Assembly: GCF_032380675.1 (NCBI RefSeq)
Contig: NZ_JAWDIX010000001.1
Location: 1,612,001 to 1,676,000 of the forward strand
Direction of reading: 5' to 3'
DNA from: Anaerolentibacter hominis
GTDB taxonomy: Bacteria > Bacillota > Clostridia > Lachnospirales > Lachnospiraceae
DNA length: 64,000 nt
Part shown: positions 7,101-14,804 of the stretch, one piece after another
Numbering within the stretch: the first letter of the stretch is position 1
Layout of the letters: each line of letters begins with the position of its first letter
Made by a program: the position numbers and the translations under genes
The notes under the pieces: model-generated
What the model was told of the DNA's origin: nothing
The model's database searches: none
Seen by the model: the letters and a program-made list of their open reading frames with translations, nothing else

Positions 7101-9053
7101 TTAGACAGGATTTTTTCTCCTTTTCACAATCTGTGAGATAACACCCAGGGCCACCAGAGATACTCCGGTCAGGTCGGTCACAAGTTTCGGTTCAATGAGA
7201 AGCAGCCCTCCCACAGTCACACTAAGCCTCTCCAGCATGTTCATTGTACGGAGCATATACCCCTCCATACCCGCGGAAACCCCGAAGATTCCAATCAGAG
7301 ATGTGACAGCAATCTGTGCGATCTCAAGAGGTGTGGTATCAATCAGCAGCATAGCTGGGTTTAAGGCAAACATATAAGGAATGATAAACGCCGTAATCGC
7401 CAGCCTGGTTGCGGTCAGCCCTGTTTTCAGCGGATTGGAGCCTGCAATTGCCGAACCCGCATAAGCGGCCAGTGCCACCGGCGGCGTAATATCTGCCACA
7501 ATTCCAAAATAAAAGACAAACATATGGGCTGCCAGTGCGGGTACCCCCATCTTAATTACAATCGGTGCGGTAATGGTGGCCATAATCACATAATTAGCAG
7601 TGGTCGGTACGCCCATGCCAATAATAATACAGGCGATCATCGTCATGAAAAGGGCTAGAAGCAGACTGTTATTGGCAACTGATAATAGCACTTTGATCAG
7701 ATCCTGCCCCAGTCCGGTCATCGTTACGATTCCGATGATCACGCCGGAAACCGAGCAGGCAACTGCCACGCCCACTGTGTTTTTCGCACCGTTTTCCAGA
7801 GCCTGGGAGAAGGTGGTAAGATTTAACCTGGTGTCTTTGCGGAACATGCTCACAATGACCGCCGTCAGGATGGCATAACAGGCCGCATAGGCGGAGGTCT
7901 TTCCCATGCTCATCAGCACAACCAGAACCAGGATAGGCAGGAAAAGATAGCCCCGCCTCAGAAACAGTCTGCCGAAGTGAGGAATATCCTCCCTGGCAAG
8001 GCCCCTTAAGCCTAACTTCTTTGCCTCGAAATGGATCATCAGAAAAATGCCTGTAAAATACAGGATAGCCGGAAGTATGGCGGCCAGCGCTATCCGGCTG
8101 TAGGGCAGATCCGTCATCTCCGCCATCAGGAATGCCGCTGCTCCCATAATAGGGGGCATAATCTGACCGCCTGTGGATGCTGCCGCCTCCACCGCCGCCG
8201 CAAATTCCGGCCGGTATCCCGCCTGTTTCATAACCGGTATAGTCACACTGCCGCTGCCCACTGTATTGGCCACCGAGCTGCCGGAATAGATTCCCTGCAG
8301 GGCGCTGGAAATAACCGCAACCTTTGCAGGTCCGCCTGAGGCAAATCCGGCCACCGAGTTGGCCAGGTCCACGAAGAAGCTGCCGATTCCTGTTTTCTCC
8401 AGAAAGGCGCCCAGAAAAATAAACAGTACGATAAAGGTTGCACAGACTCCCAGCGGAGTTCCAAGTATCCCGTCTGTCGTATAAAATAGCTGATGAATCA
8501 CCCTGCGGAATGTAAAGCCTCTTGCAAAGGCATAGACCACAAACCCTCCTGCCACGATCAGGATAGGTATTCCCGCCACCCTCCGGCATGCCTCAATCAG
8601 CAGCAGAAGTCCTGCCAGGGCTATGAGCATGTCCAGAGGACTGATGCGAACCGCCCGGTCCGTAATGGTTTCAAAGTTTAGGATATAGTATAAAAAGGAA
8701 CCTGCGCCGACACAGGCAAAGATCAGATCATACCAGGGCACATGGTTGATTCGCCTGGCCTGACGCCGTCTGACCGGATATATCATAAAAGTGATAAAAA
8801 TCAGATAGGCCAGGAAGGAAGCCCTTCTGACCTGCTCCCCGGGAGATGCGATCAATGTAATCCAGAACACATAGACCGTAAAAGAGATCAGCAGCGCCCT
8901 GACCAGCAGCGCCGGCGCTCCTGTAAAGTGTCTGATATTTGCCTCCCGGTCAAATTCGGCAATCAGATCCCTGCTCTCTTCCTCCCGTATAACCTTTTCC
9001 GTGACACGATGTTTCTTCAAAATGCTCTTCCTCTCTTTATCTGACTCTGACAT
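7101..9053 (-). CDS. TRAP transporter fused permease (4TM/12TM)
   Basis: Membrane component of a sodium- or proton-driven TRAP uptake system of the TAXI class; small and large permease subunits are fused. About 650 residues and 16 or more hydrophobic segments, with hallmarks such as GAFLEKTGIGSFFVDLANS, SSALQGIYSGSSVANT, GGQIMPPIMGAAAF and MGVPTTANYVIMA. The start is taken as the ATG at 9053 (MSESDKERK). The SD candidate GGCGAGG lies about 20 bases upstream, with a small hairpin (GGCGAA, TTCGCC) between. An in-frame ATG at 9125 lies inside the DUF1850 gene. Third gene of the transporter operon inside the sigK element. Substrate unknown; TAXI systems often take dicarboxylates or amino acids. 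Confidence 0.93.
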   Translation of the reverse strand: MSESDKERKSILKKHRVTEKVIREEESRDLIAEFDREANIRHFTGAPALLVRALLISFTVYVFWITLIASPGEQVRRASFLAYLIFITFMIYPVRRRQARRINHVPWYDLIFACVGAGSFLYYILNFETITDRAVRISPLDMLIALAGLLLLIEACRRVAGIPILIVAGGFVVYAFARGFTFRRVIHQLFYTTDGILGTPLGVCATFIVLFIFLGAFLEKTGIGSFFVDLANSVAGFASGGPAKVAVISSALQGIYSGSSVANTVGSGSVTIPVMKQAGYRPEFAAAVEAAASTGGQIMPPIMGAAAFLMAEMTDLPYSRIALAAILPAILYFTGIFLMIHFEAKKLGLRGLAREDIPHFGRLFLRRGYLFLPILVLVVLMSMGKTSAYAACYAILTAVIVSMFRKDTRLNLTTFSQALENGAKNTVGVAVACSVSGVIIGIVTMTGLGQDLIKVLLSVANNSLLLALFMTMIACIIIGMGVPTTANYVIMATITAPIVIKMGVPALAAHMFVFYFGIVADITPPVALAAYAGSAIAGSNPLKTGLTATRLAITAFIIPYMFALNPAMLLIDTTPLEIAQIAVTSLIGIFGVSAGMEGYMLRTMNMLERLSVTVGGLLLIEPKLVTDLTGVSLVALGVISQIVKRRKNPV

Positions 9054-9085
9054 TCGTTGGGCGAAGAAATTCGCCTCGCCGGGCC

Positions 9086-9565
9086 CTATCTTATTTCCAG
9101 TGAAACCGGAGCATTTTTCCCGCACAGTTTTGTCAGGCTGATCTGCTCCTCCCCGATACTCAGAATATGGTCATAAACCGTGCCTACAATCAGATTCAAA
9201 CGTTCATATGATAAATCCAAGCCGGATACAATCATGCTGCCGTCGCTTCCGTAGCTCAGGACAGCACCCTCACCCAGTTCATCCAGGGTACCCGCCCCGA
9301 ATGAATAATACCTTGTCTCTGCTGCAAGAATCTTGTCCCCGACCGTACGAAATAGATCTCTCACCGGACTTTTGCTCACAGAATGAACGTAGGAAATCGA
9401 AAACTTCAGGCTTTCATCAATCTCCCACTGTCTGTAAATCTGCCCCGTTTCCTGATGATATAAAACCAGCTTTCGGCCGTGGGGTACTAAGAGAACACAA
9501 AACAGCAGGATGAAACACAGTAAAAGTCCGCCTGCTGCCAGCACCCTTCGTCTTTGCACGCTCAT
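9086..9565 (-). CDS. DUF1850 protein of a TAXI-TRAP system
   Basis: 159 residues with one N-terminal membrane segment (about 8-28, LLLCFILLFCVLLV) and an extracytoplasmic domain carrying the family signature FSISYVHSVSKSPVRD. DUF1850 proteins are found beside TAXI-TRAP genes; their role is unknown, perhaps an accessory to substrate capture. The start overlaps the stop of the binding-protein gene (ATGA), and the end lies upstream of the permease start. Located inside the sigK element. Confidence 0.85.
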   Translation of the reverse strand: MSVQRRRVLAAGGLLLCFILLFCVLLVPHGRKLVLYHQETGQIYRQWEIDESLKFSISYVHSVSKSPVRDLFRTVGDKILAAETRYYSFGAGTLDELGEGAVLSYGSDGSMIVSGLDLSYERLNLIVGTVYDHILSIGEEQISLTKLCGKNAPVSLEIR

Positions 9566-10527
9566 TCTGATTCCGCTTCATTCTGCAGAACACCAATTTC
9601 CCTGTAATATTTCTCTGCGCCTGGATGAAACGGCACCGAAATCCCCTCCACCGCAAAGTCAGGTGATAACTCGGCCCCTCTAGCATGGGCTCCTGCAATC
9701 GCGTCCTTCTGTTCAAAAAGTGCTTTTGTAAGCTCATATACCGTCTCTTCCTTCACTTGCCCGCTGACAATCAGCGTTGCCTTAACAGCCAGAGTCACCA
9801 CATCTTCATCAATCCCCTTATAAGTACCTGCAGGAATGGTATAGCTCGTATAAAAAGGATACTTCTCCATCAAGAGAGCCGCCTGCTCCGGGTCCACCGA
9901 AAGCATGGCGATCCGGTTTGTAGTACCTAGATCCATGATTGCTGTAGTCGGAACACCGGCTGTGCAGAAAAACGCATCAATCTTTTTATCCTTCATCGCA
10001 TCGGCCGATGCCGTAAAGCTTAAATTCTGTTTGCGGATGTCCTGAAACGAAATACCATAGATATCCAAAATCTGTCTTGCATTTGTCTCCACTCCGCTGC
10101 CTGCGTCTCCCACGGATACCGTTCTTCCCCGCAGATCCCAGATGGAACGGATGCCGGATGCCGGATCTACAATAATCTGGCAAACCTCTCCGTAGAGAGC
10201 ACCCAGCGTCTGAAAGTCCTGTATGACTTCTCCCTCAAACAAATTAGTACCATGATAGGCATAATCCATCACGTCATTCTGTACAATAGCCATCTCCACC
10301 TCGCCGTCGGCCACCAGCTGGATATTCGCCTTGGATGCACCCGTAGACTGGACATTGAAGCGATAACCGGTTGTATCTTCCAGTATCTGGGCCATCGCCG
10401 TCCCATAGGCATAATATGTTCCGGTATTGCCGCCGGTAGCAAGCCGAATCCGCTGCCGGTCTCCGGAACAGCCGCTTAATAGCAGCGCGGTTATCATAAA
10501 AACTCCGAAAAGAAAAGACCGTTTCAC
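9562..10527 (-). CDS. TAXI-family TRAP solute-binding lipoprotein
   Basis: 321 residues. Lipoprotein signal: hydrophobic FLFGVFMITALLLSGC with the acylated Cys in LSGC near residue 20. The TAXI family opening LATGGNTGTYYAYGTAMAQIL and the features ASKANIQLVADGEVEMAIVQND and SVGDAGSGVETNA are clear. It should present solute to the fused permease at the outer membrane face. GTG start (10527) with AGGAG six bases ahead. The 148 bases between this gene and the recombination site must hold the operon promoter; no consensus was clear. First transporter gene of the sigK element. Confidence 0.92.
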   Translation of the reverse strand: MKRSFLFGVFMITALLLSGCSGDRQRIRLATGGNTGTYYAYGTAMAQILEDTTGYRFNVQSTGASKANIQLVADGEVEMAIVQNDVMDYAYHGTNLFEGEVIQDFQTLGALYGEVCQIIVDPASGIRSIWDLRGRTVSVGDAGSGVETNARQILDIYGISFQDIRKQNLSFTASADAMKDKKIDAFFCTAGVPTTAIMDLGTTNRIAMLSVDPEQAALLMEKYPFYTSYTIPAGTYKGIDEDVVTLAVKATLIVSGQVKEETVYELTKALFEQKDAIAGAHARGAELSPDFAVEGISVPFHPGAEKYYREIGVLQNEAESE

Positions 10528-10646
10528 GCTCTCCTACCTCCCATTATTTTCCTAGTGAAAGGATTCCCTTTTCGTTTCCCCGCTATGCATGAAAATTAAT
10601 TACAGAACATGGAATTAAAATATAACGCTGTCTGAACGCCCAGGAC

Positions 10647-10964
10647 TCACTGTTTTCTTACATCGGTAAGAATAGCATTATCTATACATCGTGAAGCATA
10701 GGTAGCAAGATGGATTCCCTTGTCAATATCAAAGGTATCAATTGCTTTGATCAGGCCGATTACGCCGATGGATATTAAGTCATCCGTATCCTTTTCCCCT
10801 GTTGCATACTTTTTAACAATATGAGCTACCAGCCGGAGATTTCGCTCTATCAGAATTTTTCTTGCCTCTTCATCGCCGTTTCGGAATGCCTTAAAATACT
10901 CGTATTCCTCCTGGGCGGTGAGAGGCTTGGGAAATGATTTCAAAAGTGCAGGCGCTCCTTTCAT
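10647..10964 (-). CDS. sigK: Sporulation sigma factor SigK, N-terminal half (first part of a split gene)
   Basis: Encodes sigma region 2: KSFPKPLTAQEEYEYF, RNLRLVAHIVKKYATGEKD, DLISIGVIGLIKAID, HLATYASRCIDN. After the core at 10676-10679 the frame reads AILTDVRKQ and stops, inside the element, so the uninterrupted product would be an inactive fragment. Start: ATG 10964 has no SD before it, while TTG 10943 has AAAGGAG about 11 bases ahead and would begin at KSFPKPL, with no pro-sequence. The longer ATG at 11066 precedes the rnf terminator and is rejected. Position directly after the rnf operon and codon-exact fit with the C-terminal half at 5697-6059 support the assignment. Confidence 0.92.
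   Translation of the reverse strand: MKGAPALLKSFPKPLTAQEEYEYFKAFRNGDEEARKILIERNLRLVAHIVKKYATGEKDTDDLISIGVIGLIKAIDTFDIDKGIHLATYASRCIDNAILTDVRKQ
10666..10679. other. Recombination half-site at the N-terminal sigK junction
   Basis: GTAAGAATAGCA (10666-10677) runs into the core CATT (10676-10679). It is the exact inverse of the half-site at 6060-6071. On circularisation the two 12-base arms would face each other around a TT dinucleotide, the predicted crossover point. Confidence 0.75.
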
Positions 10965-11018
10965 AGGGGTTATTAATACTTTATGCCATACAGAAAGTCC
11001 TAGTGCTATTGGACATAA

Positions 11019-11058
11019 AAGATGGAAAAGACCTGGTTTTCCTAAAAAAACCAGGTCT
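11019..11058 (-). terminator. Terminator of the rnf operon
   Basis: Minus-strand hairpin AGACCTGGTTTT / AAAACCAGGTCT (11029-11058) followed by TTTTCCATCTTTT. It separates rnfB (ends 11115) from sigK, which argues that sigK has its own promoter between here and 10964. Confidence 0.75.
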
Positions 11059-11114
11059 CGATACATCTATCATGATTCATTTATAATGCCGCCTGTCAGA
11101 GGCCCTCTGTTCTC

Positions 11115-11921
11115 TCAGTCCGCACATTCCTGCAGACGAATCACCTTGACCGGACACTTCTCGGCACATTTTCCGCAGCCGGTACACTTGGCCGGATCAA
11201 TATGCGCCAGATTATTCTCTACCGTGATAGCCCCGGTTTCGCATACCCGGGTACAGAGCGTACAGCCGATACAGCCCGCATTGCAGCCTGCCTTAACTGC
11301 TTTGCCTTTATCCTTTGAAAAACACTGTACCAGATATTTTGAGGCGTAGGGAACCAGCTCAATCAGATGATTCGGACAGGCCTCCACGCACATTCCGCAG
11401 GCCCGGCATTTTTCCCGGTCCACTCTTGCAATCCCGTTAACTACATGAATTGCATCGAAGCGGCAGGCTTTCACACAGGTACCATATCCCATGCAGCCGT
11501 AGTTGCAGATAAATTCACTCCGGCCCGGCGTGAAGAAGGCCTGCTTGCAATCCGCCGTCCCATAATAGGTATACTTTGTCTTTATATTTTCACAGGTGCC
11601 GGAGCAGCGGACAAATGCTACCATCTGTTCTGTCTCTTCCGCCTCCACACCCATGATCTCACCGATCGCTTTTGCTCCTGCCGCTCCTGCCACAGGGCAG
11701 GCATTGACGGGTGCTGTTCCCTCCGCAATGGCTTTTGCCAGCCCGTCACAGCCAGGATAGCCGCAGCCGCCGCAGTTATTTCCCGGAAGGCACTCTCTCA
11801 CAGCCACCTCCGTCTCATTCACTTCAACCTTTAATTTCTGGCCGGCAACCCCCAGCAGGAGGCCGATGACGATGCCGACCATGCCTACCACAACGGCAGC
11901 CAGAATGATTCCGCTTCCCAT
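11115..11921 (-). CDS. rnfB: Rnf complex subunit B, polyferredoxin
   Basis: Electron-entry subunit of the membrane ferredoxin:NAD+ oxidoreductase. 268 residues: N-terminal membrane helix (ILAAVVVGMVGIVIGLLLG), a four-Cys cluster domain (CLPGNNCGGCGYPGC), then several [4Fe-4S] ferredoxin motifs (CRACGMCVEACP, CIGCTLCTRVC, CTGCGKCAEKCP). Last gene of rnfCDGEAB. Start has AAGGAGG. Confidence 0.97.
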   Translation of the reverse strand: MGSGIILAAVVVGMVGIVIGLLLGVAGQKLKVEVNETEVAVRECLPGNNCGGCGYPGCDGLAKAIAEGTAPVNACPVAGAAGAKAIGEIMGVEAEETEQMVAFVRCSGTCENIKTKYTYYGTADCKQAFFTPGRSEFICNYGCMGYGTCVKACRFDAIHVVNGIARVDREKCRACGMCVEACPNHLIELVPYASKYLVQCFSKDKGKAVKAGCNAGCIGCTLCTRVCETGAITVENNLAHIDPAKCTGCGKCAEKCPVKVIRLQECAD

Positions 11922-11933
11922 CTGTTTTCCTCC

Positions 11934-12509
11934 TTACAGTAATCCGCCGAAGCCCATAAAGGCAATCGCCATCAATCCAGCCGTAACCAGGACGATCGGC
12001 ATTCCCTTAAACGATTCCGGAATATCATTGTCTTCAATCCGCTCTCTGATACTGGCCATAATAACAATCGCAATCAAAAAGCCAACTGCGGTTCCAAATC
12101 CGTTTACCAAACTCTTGACAAAGCCATTTCCCTTCTGGATATTGGTAAGCGCCACGCCTAAAACCGCACAGTTGGTAGTGATCAGCGGAAGATAAACTCC
12201 CAGCGCCGAATAAAGTGCCGGGCTGATCTTCTTGAGCACCATCTCCACCAGCTGAACCAGAGCGGCGATAACGAGGATAAATACAATCGTCTTTAAATAT
12301 TCCAGACCATGATTTGCCAGTACCAGATCATAGATCACCCATGTGATGGCGGTAGAAATCGTAATAACAAATATAACCGCAGCACCCATTCCGGCAGCTG
12401 TTTCGATCCGCTTTGAGACGCCCAGGAAAGGACATAGTCCAAGAAACTGGCTTAAAACAACGTTATTAACAAGGGCTGCTGAAATAAGTACAAGTATCAT
12501 CTCTTTCAT
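11934..12509 (-). CDS. rnfA: Rnf complex subunit A
   Basis: Integral membrane subunit, 191 residues with about six hydrophobic segments and the family motifs NNVVLSQFLGLCPFLGVS and TTNCAVLGVAL. Together with RnfD and RnfE it forms the ion-translocating membrane core. The start overlaps the rnfE stop (ATGA) with a G-rich SD ahead. Confidence 0.97.
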   Translation of the reverse strand: MKEMILVLISAALVNNVVLSQFLGLCPFLGVSKRIETAAGMGAAVIFVITISTAITWVIYDLVLANHGLEYLKTIVFILVIAALVQLVEMVLKKISPALYSALGVYLPLITTNCAVLGVALTNIQKGNGFVKSLVNGFGTAVGFLIAIVIMASIRERIEDNDIPESFKGMPIVLVTAGLMAIAFMGFGGLL

Positions 12510-13228
12510 TTCTCATTCCCCCCTGCTTCCATCTGCTCCCGGTGGAGTGCGTTCTTATTCGCCGTCCTTTCACAGCCCACGCAGGACATACAGTCGCCTC
12601 CGCAGGCCATCTTAATTCCCTCTGGCCCGTTCGTCGCCGAAGGCGCCTTCAGTTTATTCTGAAGTGCAGTCAGACAGGCCAGAACAAAGAATGCGCCCGG
12701 CGCCAGCACCAGAATCGAAACCGGCTCATAGGACGCCGGCATGATACGATATCCGAAAACCGTACCGGCTCCCAGAAGCTCTCTGCAAAAACCGATCACC
12801 GTCAGCGCGGCCGTAAATCCAAGGCCCATGCCGATTCCATCAAATACGGACGGTATAACCGGATTCTTTGAGGCATAGGATTCTGCTCTTCCAAGGATAA
12901 TACAGTTGACAACAATCAGCGGAATATAGATGCCCAGTACATTGAACAGAGACTGCACATAAGCCTGGAGCAGGAATTCCACCATGGTAACGAAAGTAGC
13001 GACAATTACTATGTAAGCCGGCATACGGACTTTATCCGGAATAATCTTTCTCAATGCGGAAATCATTGCATTGGAACATACTAAAACCACCATGGTGGAA
13101 AGCCCCATACCAAGTCCGTTCATGGCTGCGGTTGTAACCGCAAGGGTAGGGCACATACCAAGCATCAGCACAAAAGTGGGATTCTCTTTGATGATGCCGT
13201 TAAAAAGCCGTTCCATACATCGTTTCAA
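12506..13228 (-). CDS. rnfE: Rnf complex subunit E
   Basis: Integral membrane subunit of Rnf, homologous to RnfA. 240 residues from a TTG at 13228, chosen because GAGGAGGG lies 8 bases ahead; an ATG at 13216 is an alternative and the longer ATG frame (13285) lies inside rnfG. Motifs: NPTFVLMLGMCPTLAVT and VNCIILGRAE. The C-terminal tail is Cys-rich (MACGGDCMSCVGC), an extra seen in some clostridial RnfE proteins and possibly metal- or cluster-binding. Confidence 0.95.
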   Translation of the reverse strand: MKRCMERLFNGIIKENPTFVLMLGMCPTLAVTTAAMNGLGMGLSTMVVLVCSNAMISALRKIIPDKVRMPAYIVIVATFVTMVEFLLQAYVQSLFNVLGIYIPLIVVNCIILGRAESYASKNPVIPSVFDGIGMGLGFTAALTVIGFCRELLGAGTVFGYRIMPASYEPVSILVLAPGAFFVLACLTALQNKLKAPSATNGPEGIKMACGGDCMSCVGCERTANKNALHREQMEAGGNEK

Positions 13229-13241
13229 TCTTTTTCCCTCC

Positions 13242-13853
13242 TCACTGATTTGCTCTGCAGTATTTGGCAAATGCAAGCCCCGCATTGACCGCCTCTGTCA
13301 CCGCATTGGTGGTAAAGGTGGCGCCGCTGATCGCATCTATTTCATTATCCTGGGCTGCCCCGGTCTTTACAGACTGGACCATATCCGCCCTGATACCGGA
13401 AAACTGGTTCTGAAAATCTTCATCCTGGCATTTAGCGCCCAGCCCCGCAGTCTCGCTCATCTGCAGTACCTTGATTCCGGTCAGAACCCCATCATTATCA
13501 ACACCGAGAGAAATTGTAATGGCTCCGCCATAGCCGTTATTAGACGTTGCTTTCATCACAATGCCCACTGTGTCTCCGGAAGTGTTTTTCGCCTCCATCG
13601 CTTCGTCAACCAGCACGCCTTCCAGGTTCAGATCCGCTATGATCTGCTCGCTGCTGCTCACATTATCATTCAGCGCCTGGGATTCTTCAAATACATCGGC
13701 CTCAGGGAATACCTGGCGGTAAGCCTCCTGTGTCGCCTTCTCATTCGCCGCTTCGATCGGCTCCTTGGTAATATCAAATATAAAGCCCAGCAGAAGTCCG
13801 GATACAAGAGTAATGGCAAACAAAATCAACGCGTCTTTTAGTATCGTTTTCAT
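13242..13853 (-). CDS. rnfG: Rnf complex subunit G, covalent flavin protein
   Basis: 203 residues: one N-terminal membrane helix and an extracytoplasmic FMN-binding domain. The flavinylation motif is SGATFTT near the C-terminus (DAISGATFTTNAV), where the second Thr would carry FMN by phosphoester bond. The start overlaps the rnfD stop by four bases. Confidence 0.95.
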   Translation of the reverse strand: MKTILKDALILFAITLVSGLLLGFIFDITKEPIEAANEKATQEAYRQVFPEADVFEESQALNDNVSSSEQIIADLNLEGVLVDEAMEAKNTSGDTVGIVMKATSNNGYGGAITISLGVDNDGVLTGIKVLQMSETAGLGAKCQDEDFQNQFSGIRADMVQSVKTGAAQDNEIDAISGATFTTNAVTEAVNAGLAFAKYCRANQ

Positions 13854-14791
13854 CTCTTGACCACCTTTCCTTTCATTCCGAACGGAACCGGCATCGTAAT
13901 CTTTTCAATTAACGGAACCATCAGGTTTCCAAGAAGAATCGCATAGGATACGCCGGCCCCGCCGAATTTCCGAAAAACAGCGGTCATGCAGCCGAGAAAT
14001 ATACCATATACAATTCGCCCTGTCTTGGTAACCGGACAAGTTACGTAATCGGTGGCCATAAAGAAAGCCCCCAGCATCAGACCGCCGCCACACAGCTGAG
14101 CCGCCAGATAGTGAAGATCAAAGCCCCTTCCTCCGATCAGCAGGATCAGCACGCTGAACGAAAGCAGATAGCAAAGAGGAATCCGCAGGCTGATCACTCT
14201 GCGGGCCAGCATATAGGCCGCGCCGATCAGAATCGCGATTACGGAAGTCTCCCCGATCACACCGGAAACCCTGCCCAGAAACATATTGGATAAATTCACC
14301 GCTTCCCCTGCCTTTACCAGCTGGAGGGGCGTAGGGCCGCTCACGCCGTCCAGGGCCGGATATGTAGTCATGCGGGATGCAAAGGAAATCAACAGAAAAC
14401 ATCTGGCAGCCAGGGCCGGATTTACAAAATTCTGCCCCAGGCCTCCAAAGAGCTGTTTTACCACAATGATAGCAAAAATATCGCCCAGCATCACCAGCCA
14501 GATCGGCACGGTTGCCGGCATGTTCAGTCCCAAGAGAAGCCCTGTGACAAGAGCGGAGCAGTCGCCGGTGCGCACCGGCTGCTTCATCAGCTTCTGCCAT
14601 ACATATTCAGCCAGCACGGAAGTGGCCACGCTGGTCACCAGGATAATCAGGGCCGGAAGCCCGAAATTGTAGACTCCGAACAGGCTGGCCGGAATCAGTG
14701 CAATGGCCACATCCCTCATAATCGTAGCGGTGGTGTCTTTCTGCCTCGTATGAGGTGATACGGATACATTGTATAATTCTAATTCGTTCAT
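13850..14791 (-). CDS. rnfD: Rnf complex subunit D
   Basis: 313-residue integral membrane subunit related to NqrB, with many hydrophobic segments. The flavinylation motif is near residue 155 (DGVSGPTPL, matching the S-G-x-T pattern). Preceded by AGGGGGTG. It follows rnfC after 13 bases. Confidence 0.96.
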   Translation of the reverse strand: MNELELYNVSVSPHTRQKDTTATIMRDVAIALIPASLFGVYNFGLPALIILVTSVATSVLAEYVWQKLMKQPVRTGDCSALVTGLLLGLNMPATVPIWLVMLGDIFAIIVVKQLFGGLGQNFVNPALAARCFLLISFASRMTTYPALDGVSGPTPLQLVKAGEAVNLSNMFLGRVSGVIGETSVIAILIGAAYMLARRVISLRIPLCYLLSFSVLILLIGGRGFDLHYLAAQLCGGGLMLGAFFMATDYVTCPVTKTGRIVYGIFLGCMTAVFRKFGGAGVSYAILLGNLMVPLIEKITMPVPFGMKGKVVKR

Positions 14792-14804
14792 AAAAACACC
14801 CCCT

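Larger units (their letters stand above)
6056..10679 (-). mobile_element. Skin-like sigK intervening element carrying a TAXI-TRAP transporter
   Basis: The core CATT (plus strand) occurs at 6056-6059 and 10676-10679; recombination between them removes 4,620 bp and fuses sigK in frame. The inner ends carry a perfect 12-bp inverted repeat (GTAAGAATAGCA, 10666-10677 and complement 6060-6071). The contents are all on the minus strand: binding lipoprotein, DUF1850 protein, TRAP fused permease and recombinase. No phage structural, replication or lysis genes are present, unlike the much larger skin elements of B. subtilis and C. difficile. Seen: the split frames, core and repeats. Inferred: excision during sporulation. 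Confidence 0.88.

Noticed and set aside
6056..10679. Prophage
   Set aside because: Apart from the recombinase there are no phage genes; the rest is a transporter operon.
10965..11066. Longer sigK start at 11066
   Set aside because: The extra 34 residues are read through the rnf terminator hairpin and have no ribosome site.
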